DNA from: Phymatolithon calcareum
Taxonomy: Eukaryota > Rhodophyta > Florideophyceae > Hapalidiales
Direction of reading: 5' to 3'
Length of the DNA stretch: 64,000 bases
NCBI GenBank assembly: GCA_977006965.1
Contig: OZ345367.1
Coordinates: forward strand, 248,001-312,000
The notes below the pieces were generated by a model, which worked only from the letters and a program-made list of their open reading frames with translations, searched no databases and was not told where the DNA came from. Position numbers and translations under genes: made by a program. Numbering within the stretch: the first letter of the stretch is position 1; each line of letters starts with the position of its first letter. Positions 21,701 through 31,302 of this stretch are shown one piece after another.

Positions 21701-24481
21701 ACTTCTGATATCCCATATCTAACGCCAGCTGCCACTTCCGATGCAATCGATTCAACGAAGGTATCAGAATCTCCAATTGCCAGTGTTGGTATCGACCCAT
21801 TGGGACATTCAGAAGCTCCGGATGCTACTCCTGATTCCAGCGACATCCCAGGAATTTCGCGAGGTCCAATTGCCGAACCGAGCGCTTCTCAACAATCAAT
21901 TGCGACCATGGAGGCCACTGATTCATTGGACATTTATCAATCACCTGTTGCAGGTTCTGTTGCAATGGAAACTCTGGCTTATTCTGGGGCTCTGTTTGTC
22001 TTTCCCGACAGCACAATTGAACCGAGCCTTTCTCAGACTCCAGTTGTCAATTCTCATACCTTCGATGTTCCCAGCGAAGTCGAATCACCTATCGCAACTC
22101 ACACTACTATCGACATGCCTGGTTATTCCGAAGCCCCCACTTTCACCGCTGGTTTCACAGATATCTTGCAAGTTTCGCAAACTCCGTCTATCGATCCTTA
22201 TCCTACCGGCTTGCGTCGCGTTTCGGCATCTCCTGTTGTCACCCCTGGTGTCACCGATGAACCAAGCATTTCGGAGTACCCATTAATCTCCATTGGTTTC
22301 ACATCGGAAGCTCCAGCTTTCACTCATGATTCCATCGAATTCCCAGGAGTATCTGAATATCCAATCGCCACTCCGAACACAACTAGCCCCGCGGAAATGT
22401 CTACATCTCCTGCTCTCACTGCTGTAATCACCAACTTTTGGGGACTTTCTGAATCACCGGATGCCACTCCCGATACCAAGAACCTCGCCGACTTTGATAC
22501 ATCTTTGTTTGCCACTCCTAGCATGACAAATCTCATCACGATCTTCGCGGACTTTTCTGAATCACCCGCTGTCACTGCCGGTATCACCAGCATAGGGGGC
22601 ATTTCTGAATCAACGGTTGCCACGCCTCGCATTATCAGCGTTGGCGACACATCTGAACCACCTGCTTCTAATGTTGCTCCGACCAACTTCGTGGGCATCA
22701 CCATATCTCCTATCGTCACTCCTGAAGTCACCAAGCTCGTCGTCATATCGGAATCACCCGTTGCCGCTCCTGGAATAATCAATCTCGCGGACATATCTGA
22801 GTCACCGGCTGTCACTCTTGGTCCTACGAACATCGTGGGAAATTCCGCAAATCCTGTTTTCACTGCTGAGATTACGAACGTCTGGGACACTTCCACATCC
22901 CCGGTTGCCCTTCCTCGTATCACCAGCCTCATGGACTTTTCTGAATTGCCGCCTTCCTCTACTGATGCCGTCGACATGCCAGACATTTCCGAATCTCCAG
23001 CTCTCACGCCTGATATCAGGGGCCAACCCAGCGTATCGGAATCTCCAGCTGTCACTCCTGATAACTATGGCGTCTCGGGCACTACGGAGTCTCCGATTGT
23101 CGCACCAGACATTTCGGCATGGCCATTTGCCACTTCTGATATCATCGGGCTCCTGGGGATAGCGGCATCTCCATTCGTCACTCCTGATACCAGAAACTTC
23201 GCGGAGACTTCTGAAATGTCAATTCCCTCTCCTGGGATTTCAGAGGCTGCAAGCATTTCTCAGACTCCAGTTGCCAGCTCTGAAACCATCGGTGGTCCAG
23301 AAATCTCTACATCGCCATTTTCGACTCCTGGTACCAGCGGCCTGTCCGGGATTCCGGAATATCCGGATGTCTCTGATGTCTCAGGAATTTCTGAATCACC
23401 ACGGGCCATTCCTGAAATCACTGATATTGCACTGCCATATCCTGATCTCACCAAGATTCCAAACTTTTCAGGTATACCGTCTAGCACTCCTGATATCTCC
23501 GGGCTGCCGGATCCCATGACCGATCTTCCCAACATATCCAAATCTCCTGGCACGACTCCTGAAATCACATTCCTTTCTCCCGCTCCGGTCCGTACTATCA
23601 ATCTTCCGGTCGCACAACAAAGTCCATTTGACGAGTCGGGAGTGCCAACCTCGCCAACCGAAGAATCAAGACCATCTCCGGAACTCCCAGTATCAAATGC
23701 AAATGCAACCGTGACACCAGATGTTGTTTTCTCCTCTTCGCCACCTCCAACCTTACCTTTCACGAGAACACCCGAAGTCACATCAACTGCAACTGGAGTA
23801 GAGCAGAGGCCATCACGGGATCCACGATCACCATCCCCGTCCTCAACCATGGCTCCTTCTGGTGTTCCTTGCAGTTCACCTTCACCAATTCCAGACACGA
23901 CTGCAACTCCTACTTCTCCGATTGGAATTATGACAAGCCATCTTCCACATCGTGCTACACCTGCGGTGCTGATACCAACAGCTGTGCCTGCCAAGTCGCT
24001 GTCGGCAGTCAAAGCGACAGCTTCTGCAAGTCCCGCGGGTCTATCTTCGGAATGCATGTCAGCGTTTGAAAGCTGCGAGTTTACGTTTTCGTTCCATGCT
24101 TCGATTTCTTTGTTCTCTATCCCGCCCGCGCCGGACACCGCCTTCACCGACAGCATATCCTTCAAAACGACAGCGCTACTCGTTGGTGTGATCAACATCC
24201 GCGCCTTCGACGCCGACTTTGTTCTCCCGTCCGGTGGGCGGAACATTACGGATTTCGGACATCCTGCATTTGCTCCCACGACGTTCAAAACACTGCATAC
24301 CAGTATCGGATCACGCATCAGTCATCAGACACTACAGGGCGATCAGGCGGCAGTGGCGAGAGGCAAGTGCCTTCGTGTGTGGTTCTCCAGCTACCAGATA
24401 TTGAATCTGGACGGAGGTGTCGTCGGGAACGTTAACATTCCTGTTAGAACGACTGGCAAGTGCGTTGTTTTCCTCGTATGA
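18743..24481 (+). CDS. giant secreted Ser/Thr/Pro-rich repeat (mucin-like) protein
   Basis: 1,912 residues from ATG at 18743, which has a good start context (caacaATGgcc); the frame's earlier TTG is ignored. Residues 1-~27 form a signal peptide with core LVALLLLVYIF, ending near AAAAPAP. Most of the protein is ~90 degenerate copies of a ~19-residue unit of the type ISESPxVTPDITDLPG, rich in S, T, P and E. Four near-identical 114-residue blocks (six units each) lie at 20156..21523. The last ~140 residues form a separate non-repetitive domain. It starts near SSECMSAFESCEF, contains four cysteines (two there, then GKCLRVW and GKCVVFLV), and has alternating hydrophobic residues suggesting a beta-sandwich. 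The layout suggests a heavily O-glycosylated cell-wall or extracellular adhesive protein; no transmembrane or GPI signal is visible at the end. I know no named family. A single exon suffices. Confidence 0.85.
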   Translation: MASFRTSDLVALLLLVYIFKTAAAAPAPCISPSDIPHFSRPLAPSPSIIGTTPDVAEISTASEPSVTTADITALPNIFDGPDTTPTNADITRMSATPYAIRETIDLSGPSESQFAVPDFTTLSSVSESPFGTPGTTDLPSILESPLAIVGISDKPQASESQMVSIEATDLPATSEGPPFSYDVTDIPGISESPNTTPELSAPTSASESPSSSLFVTDLLEISESPRAYPSATDVPEISESQVATTDSADELIVSESQTASYLLAVSESPSPDVTDSPTDAEFPITSLETTDLPGTPEAAFISPDITFLPSISETPIATPDTRNFPSISESDIAGPGISESPVVTLDITNLPRMSDAPWFSPDAAALPSMLESPIGTFGFTNFPEVSEFSAASPENIDLPTILESAAATADVAHLPGISESPIATIHATDEPSISEAPTVSPLVSELPGIFELPSRTPDINETSTITESPLATPDIAELPSISDSSTVTSEFIDPSSVLESPVSSLGITESPGISESPIVTPAVYDLPATSESPLVTATFTRSSEVFESPFFTSEVTDSPRVSEFPVTSHDITFTPVLLASPFVTATPDITELPSISDSSTITSDFIDPSSVLESPVSSLGITESPGISESPIVTPAVYDLPAISESPLVTAIITRSSEVFESPFFTSEVTDSPRVSEFPVTSHDITFTPVLLASPFVTATPDITELPSISDSSTITSEFIDPSSVLESPVSSLGITESPGISESPIVTPAVYDLPAISESPLVTAIITRSSEVFESPFFTSEVTDSPRVSEFPVTSHDITFTPVLLASPFVTATPDIAELPSISDSSTVTSEFIDPSSVLESPVSSLGITESPGISESPIVTPAVYDLPATSESPLVTAIITRSSEVFESPFFTSEVTDSPRVSEFPVTSHDITFTPVLLASPVVTPNPTSLLSIAVSPVFTVEATELSSISKFPPVSPGITDLPGNSESPLVASDATNVSEWAVVTSDIPYLTPAATSDAIDSTKVSESPIASVGIDPLGHSEAPDATPDSSDIPGISRGPIAEPSASQQSIATMEATDSLDIYQSPVAGSVAMETLAYSGALFVFPDSTIEPSLSQTPVVNSHTFDVPSEVESPIATHTTIDMPGYSEAPTFTAGFTDILQVSQTPSIDPYPTGLRRVSASPVVTPGVTDEPSISEYPLISIGFTSEAPAFTHDSIEFPGVSEYPIATPNTTSPAEMSTSPALTAVITNFWGLSESPDATPDTKNLADFDTSLFATPSMTNLITIFADFSESPAVTAGITSIGGISESTVATPRIISVGDTSEPPASNVAPTNFVGITISPIVTPEVTKLVVISESPVAAPGIINLADISESPAVTLGPTNIVGNSANPVFTAEITNVWDTSTSPVALPRITSLMDFSELPPSSTDAVDMPDISESPALTPDIRGQPSVSESPAVTPDNYGVSGTTESPIVAPDISAWPFATSDIIGLLGIAASPFVTPDTRNFAETSEMSIPSPGISEAASISQTPVASSETIGGPEISTSPFSTPGTSGLSGIPEYPDVSDVSGISESPRAIPEITDIALPYPDLTKIPNFSGIPSSTPDISGLPDPMTDLPNISKSPGTTPEITFLSPAPVRTINLPVAQQSPFDESGVPTSPTEESRPSPELPVSNANATVTPDVVFSSSPPPTLPFTRTPEVTSTATGVEQRPSRDPRSPSPSSTMAPSGVPCSSPSPIPDTTATPTSPIGIMTSHLPHRATPAVLIPTAVPAKSLSAVKATASASPAGLSSECMSAFESCEFTFSFHASISLFSIPPAPDTAFTDSISFKTTALLVGVINIRAFDADFVLPSGGRNITDFGHPAFAPTTFKTLHTSIGSRISHQTLQGDQAAVARGKCLRVWFSSYQILNLDGGVVGNVNIPVRTTGKCVVFLV
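20156..21523 (+). repeat. four tandem 342-bp coding repeats
   Basis: Units start at 20156, 20498, 20840 and 21182, exactly 342 bp apart (114 codons, six 19-residue units). Each runs from ACGCCTGA(T/C)AT...GAGCTCCCAAGC through the LLASP segment. Copies differ by only a few bases, far fewer than the surrounding 57-bp units, so they arose recently. Confidence 0.95.
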
Positions 24482-25842
24482 AAAACAAAAAAACATTGAA
24501 AACTTTTTCGCTCAGCAACATAAGTAAAAAAGTAATAGAAGTTTCAGTCTTCCTTCGAACAAAAGGATGAGTTTATTCATAGGAAAAGGTACAGCGTTTC
24601 CATCGATATCAGAAACAACAAGGGGCTGTCCTGCTGTGCTATGGTACTTCGTGCGCGAGGAAAGACGAAAAGTTGACGAGCACAGTGATGAGGACAAAGG
24701 GACATGTCCCGTCAACCACAAAGACAGAAAGCTTCCATGCGTACCCTTTGCTTAAAAAAAGGTCCGGCGGAGAGGATGTCCATGCTAGGATCGCCAGTGC
24801 GAAAGTGCTTGAGGAGTCTTTGGCCCCTTCATGCAAGCTCATGGCATCAACTACAAAACTGAATTGGAGAAAAACCAAAGGCCTCTTTGGTAATCGGATA
24901 CTGGCGTTCGTTGATGTGCGTCGCGTTCACTCCAGGGCGATTCATGATCGGTTAAATCAATTGAGTCCATCTTCTCATGCTGGTGATCTCGATGGTCTCT
25001 GAATACAGCAAGTCGTTTTGCAGAGTAGTATTGGCAGAAAGGTGCTTCCCCTTTGCTACAGAACACCAGTGATACACGGGACAAGAGAAGGGGCGGCCTG
25101 AAACGGGGTGAGCAAATACCTCCTCGCAATAACAGCACCAAGACACTTGAGTGACTTCACGATCCACTCAATCGACCATCCTCAACACGGGAATTGCCCT
25201 GTCGAAAACTAACGAAGCATAACATATAAATCAGACTACGCAAGCTTTTTCTGTGTCAATTCGTGTAGCACGATGGCAATATTTGTGTTCATAAATGACG
25301 GTGCGAAAGGTACAATAATATGCGTTTCTGTCTGTGCTGCATCCAGCCTGTGCCATACTGCGGAACGGTGCGCTGTCGTCAAGGCAATGCGAACAAGGTA
25401 TCCGGACGAGTAGAAGTGACTGGCAGACCCTTCCCATATGAAGTAGAAATTCGTGAAGGGACAAGCGATCATGAGACACCACCCGTGTAGAAGAGCCATA
25501 TGCTCGTCGTGAAGAAAATCTCTCCTGCTACTCCTTTGTTGCTTTTAAAGCCAATTGCCCCTTCACGCATGTGCTTCCTGATCAGGGGGGCCAATCCCTT
25601 GGGCCCACTTGTCTACATTGTAACAATTTCTACAGCGAGCGTCGCTATAAATGCAAATCAAATGCTTATGATGTGCAATTCACGAAAAAAGGCTAGCCGC
25701 TATATATTCGTGATTAAACATAAATGCCCTGACCAGTCGATGGCGTCGTCGGGACAATTGGCTTTAAGAGCACAAGCTAGCTTGCAGAAGTTTTGATTGC
25801 CAAAGCTCTGCTTCTCTTCAGCTTCTGCTCTCCGCATCAAAC
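24482..25842. other. intergenic region
   Basis: 3' region of the repeat-protein gene and upstream region of the AAA ATPase gene. No supported gene; frames of about 60-110 codons on both strands lack ATG starts or motifs. Confidence 0.45.
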
Positions 25843-27477
25843 ATGTACCGGACATTACTCCGCGCGGCGACATTTTTGCGCGCAGCCGCTGTTTTACAGG
25901 CGCAACGTGTGCGACCGCGGCACGTCCTTCATCCATCTTCGCTCCGTCTCGTACCCGCAACTGCCGCGTTCTGTCTAGCATCTGGTCTTGGTGCTGTCGC
26001 CTTTTCCGAGTACCGAGATTTCGGCACATCGCTGAGCTGGGGCCAGTTAATGCATCGTTTAGAGGCGGGCGGCTGGGGCGTGTCAGATGAGACGGATGCC
26101 GAACGTGAGCGCCACGTCCTCGAGCTGCACGCGGCGCCCGGGGCAGACCTACACGCGGTGCTTGTTGCTCTGGTTGCAGCATTCTGTGAGGGAGGATCGG
26201 ATGCCGTGCGCATTGCCGCAGCAGACGCTCCGTCATCAACTACACTAACTTTGGAGTCCGGCGTTCTAGACGTTGAGATTTCCGTTCCACGCTTCGGTCC
26301 ATTCGAGACGCGAGTAATCATTTCCTTTTCCGGGTCCGCAGAGCCCACGTTCTCAGATAAGCAGGTGCGGGCACTGGAGCGTGCGGCGAGAGTGTGCTGT
26401 GACGGGGATGCTCTCCGCAATCAACACGCGATTTTTGATGAGCGTGGCAACCACATAGCGTGTCGAAACCCTCGACATCCTTCGTTTGGTGACCATGACA
26501 CGGGCCGGGTTATTAAGGAGTCGCCGCATAATTCATTTGCCAAGGAGCACGGGGAGCAAAAGGCTCGTGAGAAACTCGCGGAGCTTGGCATTGATGTGGT
26601 TGACCCAGAAAAAGGTGCATTGGCATGGGATGCGCTTGCGGGGTACGATATTGTAAAGAGAAGAATTGAGGATTCTCTGGTTCTCCCGCTAAAAAATCCA
26701 GAGATTTACGAGAGTGTTGTGCGCGGCACGAGGGAACGATTTCAGAGCAATATACCGAAGGCAGTATTATATGCGGGTCCGCCTGGATGTGGGAAGACAA
26801 TGTCGGCTCGGATATTGGCATCGCGCATTGGCGTACCTTTCGTCCATGTGCCATTGGAATCACTGTTGAGCAAGTTCTACGGAGAGACGACACAGCGACT
26901 CGCGGCCGTATTAGAAGCGGCCAATAACCTTGGGCGATGTATCGTATTTTTCGATGAAGTGGACAGCCTGGCGAATTCTCGCAGCGGTGGTGCAGAAGTG
27001 CACGAGGTCACGAGGAGAACGCTGAGCGTCCTTCTGCGGTTTATCGACGGTATTGACGGACCGCAAAACGCAATTTTGTTGGCGGCGACAAACCATGCAG
27101 ATGGAATTGATCCGGCGTTGCTGAGCAGATTTGATGTTGTCGTGGATTTCCCATTGCCGGATGAAGAGACTCGCGGGAAGGTTTTGGGCCTGTACGCGAA
27201 GCAGTTGACAGAGACCGAAAGAGCGTTATTGGCGAGAAATACTGATGGTTTCTCCGGGAGGGAGCTGCTGGATACGTGTGAGGAAGCCGAGAGGACGCAT
27301 GCTGGACGCATTGTTCGAGGTGATGGTGGAAGTGATGACGCGCTTCCGCGGCTTCAGGACTATGTTGATGCCGTAAAAGCGAAAGCGCAGATGTCTGTTT
27401 CTGCCGTAGAGGCGAGAAATAATGAGAGAAGAAATATACCCGGCAGAAGGCTGGGCCTGCCCCCGATTTCTGCATGA
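25843..27477 (+). CDS. organellar AAA-type ATPase (At4g04180-like)
   Basis: 544 residues from ATG at 25843. Residues 1-~32 are Arg/Ala-rich without acidic residues, followed by a hydrophobic segment (PATAAFCLASGLGAVAF), as in a mitochondrial or plastid presequence plus membrane anchor. The AAA core has Walker A GPPGCGKT (312-319), Walker B IVFFDE (367-372), sensor-1 Asn417 in AATN, and Arg429 in the DPALLSRF motif. The block before the core, LAGYDIVKRRIEDSLVLPL, and the KSxG-like VRGTRERFQSNIPKAV match my memory of the Arabidopsis At4g04180 group more closely than Msp1/ATAD1 or VPS4. The substrate is unknown; by family it should be an ATP-driven protein unfoldase or translocase in an organelle. 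It is the parent of three chimeric copies at 33-36 kb, and its 3' flank is duplicated before CHMP5. Confidence 0.88.
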   Translation: MYRTLLRAATFLRAAAVLQAQRVRPRHVLHPSSLRLVPATAAFCLASGLGAVAFSEYRDFGTSLSWGQLMHRLEAGGWGVSDETDAERERHVLELHAAPGADLHAVLVALVAAFCEGGSDAVRIAAADAPSSTTLTLESGVLDVEISVPRFGPFETRVIISFSGSAEPTFSDKQVRALERAARVCCDGDALRNQHAIFDERGNHIACRNPRHPSFGDHDTGRVIKESPHNSFAKEHGEQKAREKLAELGIDVVDPEKGALAWDALAGYDIVKRRIEDSLVLPLKNPEIYESVVRGTRERFQSNIPKAVLYAGPPGCGKTMSARILASRIGVPFVHVPLESLLSKFYGETTQRLAAVLEAANNLGRCIVFFDEVDSLANSRSGGAEVHEVTRRTLSVLLRFIDGIDGPQNAILLAATNHADGIDPALLSRFDVVVDFPLPDEETRGKVLGLYAKQLTETERALLARNTDGFSGRELLDTCEEAERTHAGRIVRGDGGSDDALPRLQDYVDAVKAKAQMSVSAVEARNNERRNIPGRRLGLPPISA

Positions 27478-28206
27478 TGTGTAGCTGAGGTGTTGCACAT
27501 TGGCCGCGAAACCCAGGTGATGTGTTGGTGGAGATTGGATTTCAGATGGATAGACTTGGAAAGGTTGGCTTTGTTTTGAAGAAAGTTGTTGGATTTTCGC
27601 GACGAGGCGGGATCCGTAGGCCACAATTGCTGCGTTGAAATTCTTCCGTGACAGGACGGAAATACAAACTCCAAAGAGGTAGTTTTCTTTCAGGCGATAT
27701 GGAAATAGGAGCTAGAATGGACGCCATAGAACCATCCTGCACATTCGATTTTGCGAGCGAGGGGCGTTTTGAAGTATCGATACTTATATCCACTGCCAAT
27801 TGAGAAGCAATTAGTCAAATCAGTGAAGTGCACTAGCTAGGGCATGACGACTTTGTGAACCCATGCCTCCTCGACGAATGGGTAGATGTCAAAAACAGCT
27901 TTTAAACTATGAGAATACCGTGGGAAAGTGCAAACGACAATGACAGCCCTCGTGTGAATTTAGAAAGTACCTCCGAAGTGCATAGAAGCAGACGAGACAT
28001 CCTGATCGATATTGCTTGTACCCGGCCGTCAACAAATTTGCAAGCTGCTCTGAAATAGCGTACGTTGTCCAACTATGGGGGAGTAGTGAAATGCATATCT
28101 TTTTTGCGACGAACAAACGACAACGGGGGGTTAGGGGACGTTCAAGACCATCAAAGATACTCTTCAGTTTTGGCGACGTGCGGTATTGAGGTTTCGATGT
28201 CAGCAT
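27478..28206. repeat. 3' flank of the AAA gene, copy A of a ~730-bp duplication
   Basis: Nearly colinear with 36001..36736. Shared landmarks include 'ggttggctttg' or its variants, 'gaggcgttttgaagtatcga', 'agacgagacatcctgatcga' and 'tttcgatgt' at the end. Small indels differ. No gene in it. Confidence 0.85.
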
Positions 28207-29744
28207 GTTGATGTCCCAATAGCAGGTATGATATACGCAGCTGGAAACAGCAAAGCCTCCAGTGAACTAATGTAAATTTCTGAAGAATTCTTCAGAAATT
28301 TACATTTCGACAAATGCAATATGAACAGCCAATAAGCGTACGTATCGTTAGCCCTAAACGGTCACACTTGCGCAGATCTGTGCAGCTGCCTGTCTCTTAA
28401 TTGCGATTCCTATTCGCGCGGTTTGAAAACTACAAGTACTGCTGAAAATTCCTCGCGTGAACATGACGATGCGCGTCAGGAGACGGTTGGCGCGTCCGCT
28501 GCGTTTTCAGTACGGTAGTCCTCGGCTCGATTCTTTCCTTTCCAGTCGTTCTCGCCGTGCGTGATGCAATCGCTATCGTCCTTGACGTGCACTATGCGCT
28601 TTCAGTTGAATTTGGCGCTCGCGCCGCGCTTTCAGCCATTATCCACGCACAAGCGGCGTTTCCAGTCGTCTTTGGCGCGGGCGGCCTCCCCGGCAGGCTG
28701 CGGCAGAAGGATAACCACGTCCCACAGGACATAAGAGCTTATACAGTACGTGTTTAGTGAAGGTGGCTAAAGTGGGAAACTGGATATCGAAATTGGGATG
28801 CAAATTGGAAGGCTGCCAAAGAGGGGTGTCAAAATCTAGGACATAACACAGAAAATGATTGGATAATGAAAATTCTACTATAATCGGCGTCAATTTGGAA
28901 TGACTACATAGGAACGCCAAATTGGAAATTTTGACAACCCCTACTATAGACGTAATGCGGGACAATGAAATTGGAAACATGGTTCTCTCGGAAAAGGAAT
29001 ATTCTGTACCTTTAAAGCTCTCACGGCAGGAACTTTGAAAACAATCTTACATCAATAGAGAGAGCTCAGGACGCTCATTCTTTTACACTAAAAATAATAG
29101 AAATCGCATGAGTTCTTGAGCTGTCACTGAAAAGGTCAAAATTGTCGGAGACAGATACTGTACAGTAGTGAGTCTGCTGAAAAGCCAATTTCTCTCATTT
29201 TTGTCATGGAGTAGTAAACAGTTGTGCGTATCTATAGATGCTCCAAAGTTTATGGGTCCGTATTTGTGGAGACACAAGGAAAGTTGTGAAAGTACAAATA
29301 AAAGAGTGCCAGAATGTCATGTAGGCAGGGTATTTGACGACGGAGAAGTGCTGTACTCGAAATGTATCGGTCGAAGCAGGAGAAAGATGGACTTTCCCCT
29401 GGTCGAAGACACGTTTTGTCATATCTGCACATCGTCAATAATTGGCTCGTTTTTGCTCGGAGGTGTACACTAACCATGCGCCAGATCAGGGAGTGAACTT
29501 TTTCGCGTCGGCCATCATTTTCCAATTTTCTGTGAACCAGGGCTTTACGGGGCACAACTCTACTGTATGAGAAAGTGCTCGGTTTGTGGACAGAGGTCTT
29601 CGCAGGCTTCTGCAACGAACACTAAACTTTTACTTAGAGTGTCATCGCTCGGACTCTCTATTAGCTTTGTGACCAGCCACAGGCCAGCCCGATATCAAGG
29701 CTTTATTGTAATATGGTTATGACGTTCACCCACATCACATACTA
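28207..29744. other. gene-poor region before the Tc1 element
   Basis: No gene recognised. It contains the 38-bp perfect palindrome at 28269..28306 and short imperfect internal repeats at 28590-28680 around 'gcgctttcag' variants. Confidence 0.5.
28269..28306. repeat. 38-bp perfect palindrome without spacer
   Basis: The left half aatgtaaatttctgaagaa is the exact reverse complement of the right half ttcttcagaaatttacatt. Confidence 0.95.
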
Positions 29745-29775
29745 CACTCCTCGAAATTAATATAGCGCCACATGG
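29745..29775. repeat. left terminal inverted repeat of the Tc1 element
   Basis: 31 bp beginning cactcctcgaaattaat. It pairs with 31270..31300 with one mismatch at position 4. Confidence 0.93.
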
Positions 29776-29995
29776 TATCAGTTCTCTCCCGTAGCCATGC
29801 TGACTCCTAGCGTTACTATTGTAGTCGTACCATATGCAGAACTGTCTATTCTAATGCCGTGACTTCTCTAATTCAGAGAGCACCGACGGAGTCAAACAGT
29901 AAATCAAGTTTACTTGCATAGCGCCGATATTTTCGTTCGCAATAATATAGCGCCACTCGGCATCTTTCTCAGCCTATCGCACCAACAAACGATGC

Positions 29996-30995
29996 TCAGT
30001 AGTCAATAGACCCACCGTTCTTCTCGAGGACCTTAATGCACCTGTCAGGCATCGATGGAATCAGCTTGCTAAGCATGTCCTGTCCGATACGGTCCCAAGA
30101 TGCTTGGATCACTGCGATGAGGTCGTCCTCGTACTCAAACTGGCGACATTCCTTGTAAACGTCACTTGCAACGATGACCCACAGATTTTCTATGGGGTTC
30201 AAATCAGGGCTGCGCGATGTCCAGGTCATGACGCTGATCCCTGCCTCAAAAAAGTACTCGTCGTTGTACCTCGCCGTGTGCGCCGGCGCGTCATCCTGCT
30301 GGAAAAGCCAGTCCCCAGAGTTGCACGCTTCCGCAAACGGCTCCAAATGGTTCCCAAGTAGCTGCACGTACCTTTGTGCATTCATCGTGTTCGGTACGAA
30401 AACTAACTCAGGCTTTAACAACCCCAAACCATGACGCCTCCACCTCTTTGCTGACGGCGGGAAAAGTACTGCTCAGGGTTCCTTTTGTCAGCCCAGTAGT
30501 ATCCAAAACCGTCTGGACCGTCCAGACAGAATCGTTTTCATCAGAAAATATCGTCCTCGTCCACCGAGAGCGACTGAGGCGAAGTTGAATGCGGGCCCAT
30601 TCGACAAGCTCATTCCTGTGCCAAGGGGTAAGGCTTGGAGCGCGTTTTATTCGCTTAAACTCCAAGTACTTGGTGTCATTGAGCACCTGCTGCACGCGAC
30701 GCACTCCAACGGGCAGATTGTACATGTCACAGAGCTCACGAGCCGTCATTTTTGTGGTACAAGCCTTGCGAATGACCGCCCGAGCAGCATGATGACCCAA
30801 CTTTCGGGGCCTCCCCGCCTTGCTCGGCCGAGATTGGCCAGAATTCTTCTTCACACAGTTCCATATGGTTTTTCGGGAACGTTTAACACGCTCTGCAATG
30901 GCCCTCTGGCTCACACCGACGGAGTGGAGCGCTCGAATCTCCGCCACCTCCTCCTTCGTCAGCGACAGTCCGCGACCCATGGCTGAGGGTTTCAT
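29996..30995 (-). pseudogene. Tc1/mariner transposase, frameshifted
   Basis: ATG at 30995, with a second candidate ATG at 30980 (MGRGLSLTKEEV). The N-terminal part has paired HTH regions (VGVSQRAIAERVKRSRKTI and the GRPRKL hook). The first catalytic Asp is in IFSDEND. The frame shifts near 30408-30427; the second half carries the second Asp in LFQQDDAPAHTA and, 34 residues later, Glu in SPDLNPIENLW, giving DD34E. The protein normally cuts and pastes the element at TA sites. This copy is inactive unless rescued in trans. Confidence 0.92.
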
Positions 30996-31269
30996 AACGC
31001 AAATCGCTCATCTAGGTACGTATTTATGTATATAAAGAAGGTGACAGGGCGCAGAGCGGCCCTTGAATCCCATTTAGTTCCGCTTGGCGGATGCATAAAG
31101 TTTTCCGACGCTAAATTATTGTGCGCGAAAAAAGTGCGCTATTATACATTTTGGCGCTCATTGAGACTTGTCGTAAACCAAGCGAGCCTTATCTGGGCCA
31201 GCACGTATAGCAATGCGAAGGCCATTACAGGAGCACCGGTAACTTCCAGCGTTTCTGGCCGTGCGCGCG

Positions 31270-31300
31270 CCATGTGGCGCTATATTAATTTCGAGGGGTG
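31270..31300. repeat. right terminal inverted repeat of the Tc1 element
   Basis: 31 bp ending ttaatttcgaggggtg, followed by the TA duplication. Confidence 0.93.
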
Positions 31301-31302
31301 TA

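Larger units (their letters stand above)
29745..31300 (-). mobile_element. Tc1/mariner DNA transposon (1,556 bp)
   Basis: Bounded by 31-bp terminal inverted repeats and flanked on both sides by TA (29743-29744 and 31301-31302), the Tc1/mariner target duplication. It contains a minus-strand DD34E transposase broken by one frameshift. A partial internal copy of the repeat core (aatatagcgccac) lies at ~29943-29958, so subterminal repeats are present on the left. Confidence 0.92.

Noticed and set aside
23260-24318. 352-codon minus-strand frame opposite the repeat protein
   Set aside because: It and several shorter antisense frames mirror the 57-bp coding repeat; the repeat composition keeps the antisense frame open. 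The plus strand has the signal peptide and single long frame.
25843-27477. Identification as VPS4 or Msp1/ATAD1, tempting because of the CHMP5 neighbour
   Set aside because: No MIT domain, and the pre-core and VRGTRERFQ segments fit the organellar At4g04180-like group better. The neighbour relation is therefore not evidence of an ESCRT role for the parent.
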